Origin: an uncultured Lachnospiraceae bacterium
GTDB taxonomy: Bacteria; Bacillota; Clostridia; Lachnospirales; Lachnospiraceae
Reading direction: 5' to 3'
Assembly (NCBI GenBank): GCA_910585965.1
Contig: CAJUHH010000011.1
Coordinates: forward strand, 1 to 64,000
DNA length: 64,000 nt
Part shown: piece after piece, positions 1 to 7,274 of the stretch
Position numbering within the stretch: the stretch's first letter is position 1
Layout of the letters: every line of letters starts with the position of its first letter
Position numbers and translations under genes: made by a program
Notes under the pieces: model-generated
What the model was told of the DNA's origin: nothing
Database searches by the model: none
Seen by the model: only the letters and a program-made list of their open reading frames with translations

Positions 1-86
1 CTCCCCACCAAGCCTACCCATTTCCCGCCCCCTTCTCCCCCGGCGGTCTTCCCCCCAACATTTTCAAAATAAATTCCCCTCAAAAC

Positions 87-115
87 TTGTAATCCCCCCC
101 TTTTTCTAGTACAAT
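87..115 (+). promoter_or_regulatory. Sigma-A type promoter of the ecf operon
   Basis: TTGTAA (87-92) and TACAAT (110-115) are separated by exactly 17 bases, and the predicted start lies about 40 bases before the first ATG of the ecf operon. Bases 1-86 are C-rich and show no gene. Confidence 0.6.
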
Positions 116-161
116 AAAAAGCACGGTTGATTGTAAACTACTTTTAAGGATTGGATGACAA

Positions 162-1037
162 ATGGGAATTATTGAAGCAAAAAAGCTTATTTTTGAATAT
201 ATCAGGCGGGATGAAGAGGGAAATGTGGAAGGAATTACCCGCGCAGTGGACGAGGTGGATCTGGATATCAAGCAGGGGGATTTCGTGGCCATATTGGGGC
301 ATAATGGCTCCGGGAAATCCACGCTGGCAAAGCATTTGAACGCGATCCTTTATCCGACGGAAGGGACTGTGTGGGTGGACGGGAAAGATACTGCGGATGA
401 GAAGTATCTGTGGGAAATACGCCAGACTGCGGGGATGGTGTTCCAGAACCCGGATAACCAGATTATCGGCCAAGTGGTGGAAGAAGACGTGGGATTCGGC
501 CCTGAGAATATGGGAGTGCCTACGAAGGAGATCTGGGAGAGAGTAGAGGAAAGCCTGAAGGCAGTGGGAATGTACCAATACCGGAAGCATTCGCCGAATA
601 AATTATCGGGAGGGCAGAAACAGAGGGTGTCCATTGCGGGGGTGATCGCCATGCATCCGAAATGCATTATATTGGATGAACCCACGGCAATGCTGGACCC
701 GAACGGAAGGAAGGAAGTCATACGGGCAGTGCGCGCGCTGAACCAGGCGGAAGATATCACGGTGATTCTGATCACTCACTATATGGAGGAGATCATCCAT
801 GCGGATAAGGCGGTAGTGATGGATAAAGGGCATATTGCCATGCAGGGAAGCCCGAGGGAGATATTTGCGCAGGTGGAAAGGCTGAAGGAACTCCGGCTGG
901 ATGTGCCGCAGGTGACATTGCTTGCTTATGAGCTGAAAAAGAGCGGCATAGCGCTGCCGGACGGCATTCTGACCTATGAGGAGCTGATCGAAGCGCTGCC
1001 TTTCGGGCAGAAAAAGAACAGGATGTCGAACGGATGA
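162..1037 (+). CDS. ecfA1: ECF transporter ATPase EcfA1
   Basis: This is one of the two ATP-hydrolysing subunits of the group II energy-coupling factor transporter, which powers uptake of vitamins and other micronutrients through interchangeable S components. It shows a Walker A G-H-N-G-S-G-K-S near residue 46, a Q-loop region with FQNPDNQ, the ABC signature LSGGQKQR near residue 149 and Walker B ILDEPT near residue 170. Its 291 residues are normal for the family. The ATG at 162 follows an AAGGA about 11 bases upstream. It is the first gene of ecfA1-ecfA2-ecfT-truA, the arrangement usual in Firmicutes. No S component lies nearby, so the module probably serves several solutes. Confidence 0.96.
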   Translation: MGIIEAKKLIFEYIRRDEEGNVEGITRAVDEVDLDIKQGDFVAILGHNGSGKSTLAKHLNAILYPTEGTVWVDGKDTADEKYLWEIRQTAGMVFQNPDNQIIGQVVEEDVGFGPENMGVPTKEIWERVEESLKAVGMYQYRKHSPNKLSGGQKQRVSIAGVIAMHPKCIILDEPTAMLDPNGRKEVIRAVRALNQAEDITVILITHYMEEIIHADKAVVMDKGHIAMQGSPREIFAQVERLKELRLDVPQVTLLAYELKKSGIALPDGILTYEELIEALPFGQKKNRMSNG

Positions 1038-1047
1038 CGGAAAGGGC

Positions 1048-1908
1048 ATGGTGATTCCTATGGCGATTATTTTGGATCATGTAAGTCATATATATGAAGA
1101 GGGAACGGCTATGGAAGTGGCCGCGTTAAAGAATGTGAGCCTGACGATACCGGACGGGCAGTTTATCGGCCTGATCGGGCATACGGGGTCGGGCAAGTCC
1201 ACGCTGGTGCAGCATCTGAACGGACTGATGAAGCCGACTTCCGGGCATATTTATTATAATGGGGCGGATATCCATGAAGAGGGGTTTAACAAGAAAGAAC
1301 TGCGGAGCAAAGTAGGGCTGGTTTTCCAGTATCCCGAACACCAGCTTTTCGAGATCGACGTATTTTCGGATGTTTGTTTCGGGCCGAAGAATATGGGGCT
1401 GGACGAAAAAGAGGTGCAGCTTAGGGCATATGCGGCATTAAAGCAGGTGGGGCTGGAAGACGATTATTTTTACCAGTCGCCCTTTGATCTGTCGGGAGGG
1501 CAGAAACGAAGGGTGGCCATCGCCGGAGTGCTGGCCATGAAGCCGGAAGTGCTGATTTTGGATGAGCCTACGGCCGGGCTGGATCCGAAAGGCCGGGATG
1601 AAATATTGGATCAGATCGCCGCATTGAGGGACGAGACGGGGATAACCGTGATTCTTGTTTCCCATAGCATGGATGATGTGGCGAAATATGTGGACCGCAT
1701 CGTGGTCATGAACCAGGGCGGCGTCATGTATGACGACGAGCCGGTGAATGTGTTCCGGTATTATAAGGAGCTGGAGGCGGTGGGGCTGGCGGCCCCCCAG
1801 GTGACTTATATTATGCAGGCACTGAAGGAAAGAGGATTTCCGGTAAAAACGGATGTGATTACGATTGAAGAAGCGAAAAATGAGATTTTAAGGGCGCTTG
1901 GCCGTTAA
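1048..1908 (+). CDS. ecfA2: ECF transporter ATPase EcfA2
   Basis: This is the second, paralogous ATPase of the ECF module and pairs with EcfA1 in a heterodimer. Walker A GHTGSGKST lies near residue 44, the signature LSGGQKRR near 148 and Walker B LILDEPTAG near 169. The FQYPEHQLF segment after the Q-loop is typical of EcfA2, against FQNPDNQ in EcfA1. The gene begins 10 bases after ecfA1. The exact start is uncertain: the ATG at 1048 sits almost on top of the purine-rich GGAAAGGG, whereas the in-frame ATG at 1060 gives better spacing and the common N-terminus MAIILDHVSH. Confidence 0.95.
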   Translation: MVIPMAIILDHVSHIYEEGTAMEVAALKNVSLTIPDGQFIGLIGHTGSGKSTLVQHLNGLMKPTSGHIYYNGADIHEEGFNKKELRSKVGLVFQYPEHQLFEIDVFSDVCFGPKNMGLDEKEVQLRAYAALKQVGLEDDYFYQSPFDLSGGQKRRVAIAGVLAMKPEVLILDEPTAGLDPKGRDEILDQIAALRDETGITVILVSHSMDDVAKYVDRIVVMNQGGVMYDDEPVNVFRYYKELEAVGLAAPQVTYIMQALKERGFPVKTDVITIEEAKNEILRALGR

Positions 1909-1924
1909 GAATGAAGGAGAAAGA

Positions 1925-2731
1925 ATGCTTAGAGACATAACATTGGGACAATATTATCAGACGGATTCCGTGATCCACAGGCTGGATCCGAGGGTAAAGC
2001 TTGTAGCTACCATTATCTTTATTATTTCCCTCTTTCTGGTGAATAATGTAATCGGATATTTGATTGCGGCCGCGTTTTTGGCTTGCATGGTGAAGCTTTC
2101 CCATGTACCCTTCCGCTTCATGGTCAAGGGGATGAAGTCGATCGTATTCCTGTTGTTGATCGCTGTTATTTTTAATCTTTTTCTGACACCGGGAGAACCG
2201 CTGGTTATGTTCTGGAAGCTGACGGTGACGAAGGAAGGAATAAGGCTGGCGGCAATGATGGCCGTGCGGCTTGTGTTTTTGATTATCGGATCATCGCTGA
2301 TGACGCTGACGACCACTCCGAATAATTTGACAGATGGCATGGAGAAATTGATGGGGCCTTTAAAACGGCTGCATGTGCCGGTACACGAAGTGGCGATGAT
2401 GATGTCCATTGCTTTGCGTTTTATACCGATCCTTTTGGAAGAGACGGATAAAATTATGAAGGCGCAGATTGCCAGAGGGGCTGATTTTGAAAGCGGGAAC
2501 CTGATCAAAAAGGTAAAGAGCCTCGTGCCTCTTCTGGTGCCTCTTTTTATCTCCGCGTTTCGGCGGGCGAACGACCTGGCTATGGCGATGGAGGCGAGAT
2601 GTTACAGAGGCGGGGAGCATAGGACAAAAATGAAGCCGCTTGTTTACCATAAGAGGGACAGGACAGCCTATGCCGTGCTGCTGGCTTATAGCGTGGTGAG
2701 TATTTATTTTGGGAGATTTTTTAAGATATGA
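1925..2731 (+). CDS. ecfT: ECF transporter transmembrane subunit EcfT
   Basis: This is the integral membrane scaffold that couples the EcfA1/EcfA2 ATPases to S components. The ATG at 1925 is preferred because AAGGAG lies five bases upstream. A longer in-frame start at 1898 would overlap ecfA2 without a better ribosome site. The protein has several hydrophobic segments in its N-terminal third and a final one near the C-terminus. Two small Ala-Arg motifs of the coupling helices are visible, A-R-G-A-D near residue 184 and the A-R-C-Y-R-G-G segment near residue 223. The stop codon overlaps the truA start in an ATGA arrangement, so translation is probably coupled. Confidence 0.94.
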   Translation: MLRDITLGQYYQTDSVIHRLDPRVKLVATIIFIISLFLVNNVIGYLIAAAFLACMVKLSHVPFRFMVKGMKSIVFLLLIAVIFNLFLTPGEPLVMFWKLTVTKEGIRLAAMMAVRLVFLIIGSSLMTLTTTPNNLTDGMEKLMGPLKRLHVPVHEVAMMMSIALRFIPILLEETDKIMKAQIARGADFESGNLIKKVKSLVPLLVPLFISAFRRANDLAMAMEARCYRGGEHRTKMKPLVYHKRDRTAYAVLLAYSVVSIYFGRFFKI

Positions 2732-3465
2732 AACGGATTATGCTGACTGTGGCGTATGACGGCAGCGCTTACAGCGGATTCCAGGAGCAGGATAACGCGC
2801 CGACGATAGAAGGGGAAGTGAACCGCTGCTTGAGCGAGCTGCTGGGGGAAGAAGTCAGAGTGGCCGGGGGGAGCCGGACAGATGCGGGAGTACATGCGCT
2901 TTGCAATGTAGCAGTGTTCGATACGGAAACGAGGATACCGGGGGAAAAAATATGCTACGCATTGAACCAAAGGCTGCCGGAGGATATACGGATACGGGAA
3001 TCCAGGGAAGTACATGCCGGTTTTCATCCGAGGCATTGCGAGAGCAGGAAGACTTATGAATATAGGATTGTAAATGACAGGTTTCCGATTCCTACCAAAA
3101 GGCTGTATGCGTATTTTACTTATGTGCCGCTGGATGAAAAAAGGATGGCGGAGGCAGCGGCTTATCTCATCGGAGAGCATGACTTTAAAAGCTTCTGCAG
3201 CGCGGGGAGCCAGGTGCTTAGCACGGTAAGGACCATTTATGATATCCAGGTGGAACGGGAAGGGGAAGAAATCGCGATCCGCGTGACGGGAAATGGCTTT
3301 TTGTACAATATGGTGAGGATCATTGCCGGGACGCTTATAGAGGCGGGAAAAGGCTTATGGGAGCCGGGCCATATGGAAGAAATCATCGCGGCAAGGGACA
3401 GAGGAGCGGCCGGGCCCACAGCGCCTGCCTGCGGCCTTATGCTGGTAAAGTATGAGTTTGTGTGA
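2728..3465 (+). CDS. truA: tRNA pseudouridine(38-40) synthase TruA
   Basis: TruA isomerises uridines at positions 38-40 in the anticodon arm of tRNAs. The catalytic aspartate is in GSRTDAGVHA near residue 53, and the later NGFLYNMVRIIAGTL block is the conserved C-terminal motif. Its 245 residues match the family. It overlaps ecfT by four bases and ends the ECF operon. The pairing of ecfT and truA next to rplM-rpsI is conserved in Firmicutes. Confidence 0.96.
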   Translation: MKRIMLTVAYDGSAYSGFQEQDNAPTIEGEVNRCLSELLGEEVRVAGGSRTDAGVHALCNVAVFDTETRIPGEKICYALNQRLPEDIRIRESREVHAGFHPRHCESRKTYEYRIVNDRFPIPTKRLYAYFTYVPLDEKRMAEAAAYLIGEHDFKSFCSAGSQVLSTVRTIYDIQVEREGEEIAIRVTGNGFLYNMVRIIAGTLIEAGKGLWEPGHMEEIIAARDRGAAGPTAPACGLMLVKYEFV

Positions 3466-3513
3466 GAGTTAAAAAATTAAACCTGCCGGGCAGGCTAAAT
3501 TTGCAAAATATTA

Positions 3514-3542
3514 TTGACACACGCGGAAGCGTATAATATAAT
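3514..3542 (+). promoter_or_regulatory. Strong promoter of rplM-rpsI
   Basis: A perfect TTGACA (3514-3519) and a perfect TATAAT (3537-3542) are separated by 17 bases. The predicted start near 3550 leaves an untranslated leader of about 235 bases before rplM. Confidence 0.85.
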
Positions 3543-3549
3543 AGGGCAG

Positions 3550-3786
3550 TATGAGAATGTTTCGTAATGCAATGCCAAAGCCCCGGCAGAGCATTATAAT
3601 ATAGGGGCAGAGAAGCGCTGGGTGGATACGGCGTTTCCTGCGGATCCGTCGGTATAAAGCCATACGGTGCGGCCGGACATCTGCACTGCGGTATGAGTGC
3701 GGGCGGACAACAATAGTAAGGAATGACCTAACGGAATAGTCCGGCAGAGCGCCGGAGAGAAACTGATCGAAGCAGGAGGGAACGTA
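3550..3786 (+). promoter_or_regulatory. Long structured 5' leader of rplM, candidate L13 autoregulatory leader
   Basis: About 235 transcribed but untranslated bases lie between the rplM promoter and its ATG. They are GC-rich and contain complementary blocks such as the CCGG-rich segments around 3670-3760. The position matches the known ribosomal protein L13 leader family upstream of rplM in Firmicutes. I infer a similar role but could not fold or compare it. Confidence 0.4.
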
Positions 3787-4215
3787 ATGAAAACTTTTAT
3801 GGCTAGTCCGGCTACTATCGAAAGAAAATGGTATGTAGTTGACGCTACGAATATGACACTCGGACGTTTGGCATCTGAAGTTGCTAAAGTTTTAAGGGGG
3901 AAAAATAAACCGATCTATACTCCCCATATGGATACCGGCGATTATGTGGTAATCGTCAACGCATCCAAGATCAAAGTAACAGGCAGGAAGATGGATCAGA
4001 AAGTTTACTATCATCACTCCGATTATGTGGGCGGTTTGAAATCGATCACATTGAAAGAGATGTTTGCGAAAAGACCCGAGAGAGTCGTGGAACATGCAAT
4101 AAAGGGCATGCTTCCGAAAGGACCTTTGGGAAGGCAGATGTACAGAAAACTTCATGTATATGCAGGGCCTGAACACGAGCAGACAGCTCAGAAGCCTGAA
4201 GTATTAACATTTTAA
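3787..4215 (+). CDS. rplM: 50S ribosomal protein L13
   Basis: This is a large-subunit ribosomal protein that binds 23S rRNA early in assembly. The 142 residues carry the conserved N-terminal WYVVDATNMTLGRLAS block and the KGMLPKGPLGRQMYRKLHVY block near the C-terminus. The start is supported by AGGAGGGAA shortly upstream. It forms a two-gene operon with rpsI behind a consensus promoter and a long leader, and may be feedback-regulated through that leader. Confidence 0.98.
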   Translation: MKTFMASPATIERKWYVVDATNMTLGRLASEVAKVLRGKNKPIYTPHMDTGDYVVIVNASKIKVTGRKMDQKVYYHHSDYVGGLKSITLKEMFAKRPERVVEHAIKGMLPKGPLGRQMYRKLHVYAGPEHEQTAQKPEVLTF

Positions 4216-4243
4216 TTAAGGGGACGGAAAGGAGAAGATGAAA

Positions 4244-4639
4244 ATGGCTAAAGCAGCAAATTGCTACGGAACAGGCAGAAGAAAAAAATCAATTGCAAGA
4301 GTATATTTAATCCCCGGTAATGGGAATATTGTTATCAATAAAAGAGGCATCGATGATTATTTTGGCTTGGAAACATTGAAAGTGATCGTGCGCCAGCCGC
4401 TCGTAGCAACGGGTACGACGGACAAATTCGATGTCAAGGTAAATGTACGCGGAGGCGGATATACAGGACAGGCAGGAGCAATCAGACACGGTATTTCAAG
4501 AGCTTTGCTCCAGGCAGACGCTGACTACAGACCGGTATTGAAAAAAGCAGGCTTCTTAACAAGAGACTCCCGTATGAAGGAAAGGAAGAAATACGGCCTC
4601 AAAGCTGCAAGGCGCGCGCCGCAGTTCTCCAAGAGATAA
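4244..4639 (+). CDS. rpsI: 30S ribosomal protein S9
   Basis: This is a small-subunit protein whose basic C-terminal tail reaches the P-site tRNA. The GTGRRKKSIARV N-terminus and the C-terminal KYGLKAARRAPQFSKR are diagnostic. Two in-frame ATGs exist, at 4238 and 4244. The second is preferred because AAAGGAG (4228-4234) is then nine bases away, and 131 residues is the usual length. It lies 28 bases after rplM. Confidence 0.97.
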   Translation: MAKAANCYGTGRRKKSIARVYLIPGNGNIVINKRGIDDYFGLETLKVIVRQPLVATGTTDKFDVKVNVRGGGYTGQAGAIRHGISRALLQADADYRPVLKKAGFLTRDSRMKERKKYGLKAARRAPQFSKR

Positions 4640-4666
4640 TTCAAGCAAATTTCAAAGGAATTTCAG

Positions 4667-4697
4667 AATCCCCGAAAGCATTGAGTTTTCGGGGATT
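4667..4697 (+). terminator. Hairpin after rpsI
   Basis: AATCCCCGAAA (4667-4677) pairs perfectly with TTTCGGGGATT (4687-4697) around an eight-to-nine base loop. The T-run is imperfect, so it may be a moderate terminator. Confidence 0.6.
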
Positions 4698-4790
4698 TCC
4701 TTATATTCTGAATTTCCATGAGACACCACAAAAACACACAAAATTTTCACGGTAACTAACACGTAACTGACAAATGAGAAAATGTTTTCC

Positions 4791-5041
4791 TTGTGTCTTG
4801 CGCAAGACAATGATATGATGTCAAAAACGGGAAAAGAGGCGGTGCCAGTGAAGCGGACAGAATACAAGAACCAACACGCAAATACTATGAAATGATTGAG
4901 GATTTGTCATATACAAAGGGCGAGGGTTATTTCGTTTATCTCAAGGAGGGCTTTATCAATGATACGACAGGCAGCAGGAGCATCCATTGTGAAAAGACAT
5001 CTGAGGTTAGACGGATAATTGGAAAGACATATAAAAAATAG
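4791..5041 (+). pseudogene. Relic pair of small mobile-element ORFs
   Basis: A promoter-like TTGTGT (4791-4796) and TATGAT (4814-4819) with a 17-base spacer precedes a GTG-started 15-residue ORF (4848-4895). Its KRTEYKNQHA start resembles the N-terminus of small ribbon-helix-helix proteins carried by conjugative elements, but it stops at once. An overlapping 49-residue ORF follows (4892-5041; MIEDLSYTKGEGYFVYLKEG at its start), with no good ribosome site. I read both as remnants. The family resemblance is recalled, not tested. Confidence 0.35.
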
Positions 5042-5043
5042 AA

Positions 5044-5072
5044 TTGTGGAAGTCGGAAAAGAATGGTATAAT
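5044..5072 (+). promoter_or_regulatory. Promoter of the type I toxin mRNA
   Basis: TTGTGG (5044-5049) and a perfect TATAAT (5067-5072) are spaced by 17 bases. Transcription would start near 5079, about 60 bases before the toxin ATG. Confidence 0.7.
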
Positions 5073-5137
5073 ACAGAACGACAACCGTGTTGCAGGGTAG
5101 GCTGACCTCTCATTTTTGTGGAATGGGGGTGATGCCT

Positions 5138-5227
5138 ATGAAAAATCATTTTGATTTTAAGGACATTATGACTTTTGGTCTGTTCCTTTTGGCATTACTT
5201 ACATTCGTTTTTACGTTTTGTAAGTAA
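5138..5227 (+). CDS. Small holin-like membrane toxin of a type I toxin-antitoxin system
   Basis: This gene encodes 29 residues: a short polar start (MKNHFDFKDI) followed by MTFGLFLLALLTFVFTFCK, a single hydrophobic membrane segment ending in Lys. The pattern MTFG-L-F-L-L-A-L matches the TxpA/BsrG 'holin-like toxin' group of Firmicutes, in which the peptide damages the membrane when its antisense RNA is lost. A G-run ribosome site (5125-5129) lies eight bases before the ATG. An in-frame ATG at 5132 is too close to it. The gene has its own consensus promoter, and a convergent antisense promoter lies downstream, exactly as in txpA/ratA. The family assignment is by pattern only. Confidence 0.72.
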   Translation: MKNHFDFKDIMTFGLFLLALLTFVFTFCK

Positions 5228-5229
5228 TT

Positions 5230-5331
5230 CTACATAGAAAAACCACCCCAAAACTTTGACCGAGCGACGGGGTGGATTTTTCTATCTACGTTTTGTAAGG
5301 TCAACCCACCTTGTGGGCGGTTGTTTTTTGT
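5230..5331 (-). ncRNA. Antisense RNA antitoxin (RatA-like) of the type I module
   Basis: On the minus strand TTGAAC (complement of 5361-5366) and TATATT (complement of 5338-5343) are 17 bases apart and would start an RNA near 5331. It would read leftwards through the 3' untranslated region of the toxin mRNA and end at the hairpin whose minus-strand face is followed by a T-run near 5240. The RNA would be about 100 nt and overlap the toxin transcript tail-to-tail. Its existence is inferred from promoter, terminator and gene layout. Confidence 0.6.
5238..5282. terminator. Bidirectional hairpin terminator of toxin and antisense RNAs
   Basis: CCACCCC (5243-5249) pairs with GGGGTGG (5269-5275). 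It is flanked by an A-run on the left and a T-run on the right, so it can end transcripts from both directions. A second hairpin, CCCAC/GTGGG (5305-5317) with a following T-run, backs it up on the plus strand. Confidence 0.75.
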
Positions 5332-5377
5332 ATTTATAATATACCATAAGCGGACGGAGAGTTCAAGGGTAAAATCA

Positions 5378-5403
5378 CTTGTGGGGCGATGTGGGGCGAC
5401 GTG
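5378..5403 (+). repeat. Direct repeats resembling integrase arm sites of a Tn916-type element end
   Basis: Tandem TGTGGGGCGA copies occur in 5378-5403. Similar GTGGGGCAAA-type repeats lie at 47878-47905 and near 57205-57235 beside integrase or LMW-PTP sequences. I infer a scar of an integrative element end. Confidence 0.4.
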
Positions 5404-5424
5404 AGATAATATGAGAACATAAAA

Positions 5425-5450
5425 ATGAGGCAGGTGCGACCCTGCCTCAT
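5425..5450. terminator. Perfect 10-bp hairpin
   Basis: ATGAGGCAGG (5425-5434) and CCTGCCTCAT (5441-5450) form a perfect stem with a six-base loop. An A-rich left flank and a T-rich right flank suit a bidirectional terminator. Confidence 0.55.
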
Positions 5451-5554
5451 GCTATATTTTGTTGATTGCGTCGATTAGTTGGATAGGCTACAACAAACTA
5501 GACAGATTTTTTAAGGTCATATAAAATAGAATCAATTAGAAAAGGAGCAATGAT

Positions 5555-6079
5555 ATGACCGAAATAAAGCAAAAAAGGAAGCCGCGTAAGTACACAGATG
5601 AATTTAAGAGACAGTTAGTAGGTTTATATCATTCCGGCAAGCGCAGATGTGATATCTGCCGAGAGTACGATATTTCCCAGTCCCTGTTTGACAAATGGGT
5701 AAAACAAGCGGAAAATTCCGGCTCATTCTATGAAAAAGACAACCGCACGCCGGAACAGGAAGAACTGGTAAAACTCCGCAAGGAATACCGGCAGCTTAAG
5801 ATGGAGAATGACATTTTAAAACAAGCGGCGCTGGTCTTAGGACGAAAGTAAATGTAATCAAGACATACATGTCTGGCGGATGCCAACCAATACTCCGTAT
5901 CAGCAATGTGCCGCGTCCTGCAGGCAAACAGAAGCACTGATTATGACGGAGCAAAACAAAAGTCCGGCGAATCCGGCCTGGCATCTGGGATCACGGATAT
6001 TTTCCAAAAAAGCCGTAATAATTATGGGACACGCAAAATAAAGAAGGAACTGATGAAAGCAGGGAAACAGGCATCCTAA
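5555..6079 (+). mobile_element. IS3-family insertion sequence remnant (orfA plus truncated orfB)
   Basis: OrfA (5555-5851, 98 residues) is intact: a helix-turn-helix N-terminus (KYTDEFKRQLVGLYHSGKRR) and a C-terminal leucine-zipper-like stretch (LVKLRKEYRQLKMENDILKQ) are typical of IS3 OrfA, which binds the terminal repeats and is normally fused to OrfB by frameshifting. OrfB follows in another frame as only about 70 residues (QYSVSAMCRVLQ and NNYGTRKIKKEL are recognisable) and stops at 6077. The DDE catalytic core is absent, so the element cannot transpose. The terminal inverted repeats were not identified. Confidence 0.85.
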
Positions 6080-6114
6080 AAACGGAATTTATATATAATG
6101 AAACATTTACAAAT

Positions 6115-6540
6115 TTAAAAGAGTTGAAAAAATGTTGACGATCCAGTCTGTCCGCTAAGGATAAGTGGAGATACAAGCCCGTTCAGAGAGGCTCTTTCTT
6201 CCGGGGTGAGGTTAATGCCCTGACGGCAGTCATGCTTGACCTGCTCGTAAGAAGAATCAGCATCCTTTGCCCGATAGTAATACTTGTCATGCCTGCAGGC
6301 ATGGTTGGAACAGCCATTGCAGATATAAGGGGGCTTTTTCAGCGAAGGATACACAAACGGGGTAAACTCAGGACAGTGTTTTGTACAGTCGCAGACTCTT
6401 GAACGTTTGCAAAGCTCATTGCACAGTTTTCCCTGACAGATACGGGCAGAGTGACAGGAGGAGAGAAGAGCGCAGTTATTTTTCGAACCGTAATGGGAAC
6501 CTTCCTTCAGAACCCTGTGCTTCGTGTTTGTGGGTTTTTT
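6115..6540 (-). mobile_element. IS30-family transposase fragment
   Basis: Reading the minus strand from about 6540 to 6115 gives a continuous Cys-rich segment. It includes KPPYICNGCSNHACRHDKYY and GINLTPEERASLNGLVSPLI, which I recognise from the N-terminal region of IS30-type transposases. Both the extreme N-terminus and the DDE catalytic domain are missing, and it ends at a stop near 6115 next to the IS3 relic. It is non-functional debris marking an insertion hotspot. Confidence 0.75.
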
Positions 6541-6626
6541 TAAAGTGATAACTGTGGTAAACTTATATAGTCAAGTATATATAGTCAACTATATATGCTA
6601 TAGAATGAAATGAGGAGGTAAGTATA

Positions 6627-6812
6627 ATGCCAGAGATATCGTTGTTTTACGGAATCAGAGTTACAATGTATTATGATGACCATAATCCTCCACATTTCTA
6701 TGCGGAATACAATGGAAATAAAGCGATTATTGAAATTGATGCTGAATTGGGAATTATCAAAGGATGGAAAACCGATGAACCGAATCAATCCGTTAGTTTA
6801 AAAGTGAGGTGA
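6627..6812 (+). CDS. DUF4160 protein, probably shortened
   Basis: The 61 residues include MPEISLFYGIRVTMYYDDHN and FYAEYNGNKAIIEID, the start of DUF4160. This small family is often encoded beside DUF2442 and is suspected of acting in toxin-antitoxin-like pairs. GAGGAGG just upstream supports the ATG. The usual continuation after 'IIKG' (a Leu/Lys/Trp-rich helix with an A-W-x-x-I-H motif) is absent, and the tail GWKTDEPNQSVSLKVR looks like the natural C-terminus joined after an internal deletion. That reading is inference from recalled family sequences. The stop overlaps the ribosome site of the next gene. Confidence 0.65.
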   Translation: MPEISLFYGIRVTMYYDDHNPPHFYAEYNGNKAIIEIDAELGIIKGWKTDEPNQSVSLKVR

Positions 6813-6817
6813 ACGTT

Positions 6818-7111
6818 ATGTTTCCGAAGGTTGTGCAGGTAATGCCAATGGAAAATTATTCCGTATATGTATACTTTGAAGACGGTAAAATCGTATGTTA
6901 TGATATGACTCAAATGATTGAGAAAGAGGTATTTCGTCCATTGAAAGATATCACTGTTTTTAAAGAGGCTTGTACAGTGATGAATGATACATTGGCATGG
7001 GATATCGGGGGAAACCGAGATAATACGAAGTGTCTGGATATTGCCCTGGATACACTGTATGATTTACTAATGGCGGCAGAAAAGATAGCATTATATAAGC
7101 TGGTACTTTAA
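6818..7111 (+). CDS. DUF2442 protein
   Basis: This is a small protein of 97 residues with the DUF2442 pattern: PKVVQVMPMENYSVYVYFED, a polar middle with D-M-T-Q-M-I, and DTLAWDIGGNRDNTKCLDIA near the C-terminus. The molecular role is unknown. The genes often follow DUF4160 and have been proposed as a toxin-antitoxin-like pair. The ATG at 6818 is chosen because GAGGTG (6806-6811) is six bases upstream. A GTG three codons earlier is possible. Confidence 0.75.
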   Translation: MFPKVVQVMPMENYSVYVYFEDGKIVCYDMTQMIEKEVFRPLKDITVFKEACTVMNDTLAWDIGGNRDNTKCLDIALDTLYDLLMAAEKIALYKLVL

Positions 7112-7199
7112 GTATAAAGAATTATCGGTTAATGATGGCTGTCCGCTCGTAAAGCAGAAAAAGGCGCAGATAATTGTTGTGCCGGATAGTAAATAACTA

Positions 7200-7228
7200 T
7201 TGAAATCATAGAACGTATGTTCTATAAT
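7200..7228 (+). promoter_or_regulatory. Methyltransferase operon promoter with LexA-like operator in the spacer
   Basis: TTGAAA (7200-7205) and TATAAT (7223-7228) are 17 bases apart. The spacer contains the palindrome ATAGAAC-GTAT-GTTCTAT (7208-7225), whose centre GAAC-N4-GTTC fits the Gram-positive SOS box. A bound repressor would directly cover the promoter. Confidence 0.6.
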
Positions 7229-7274
7229 AATGTATATAATACGCTTGTAACTTGATTTTATATGGAGAAGGGAT

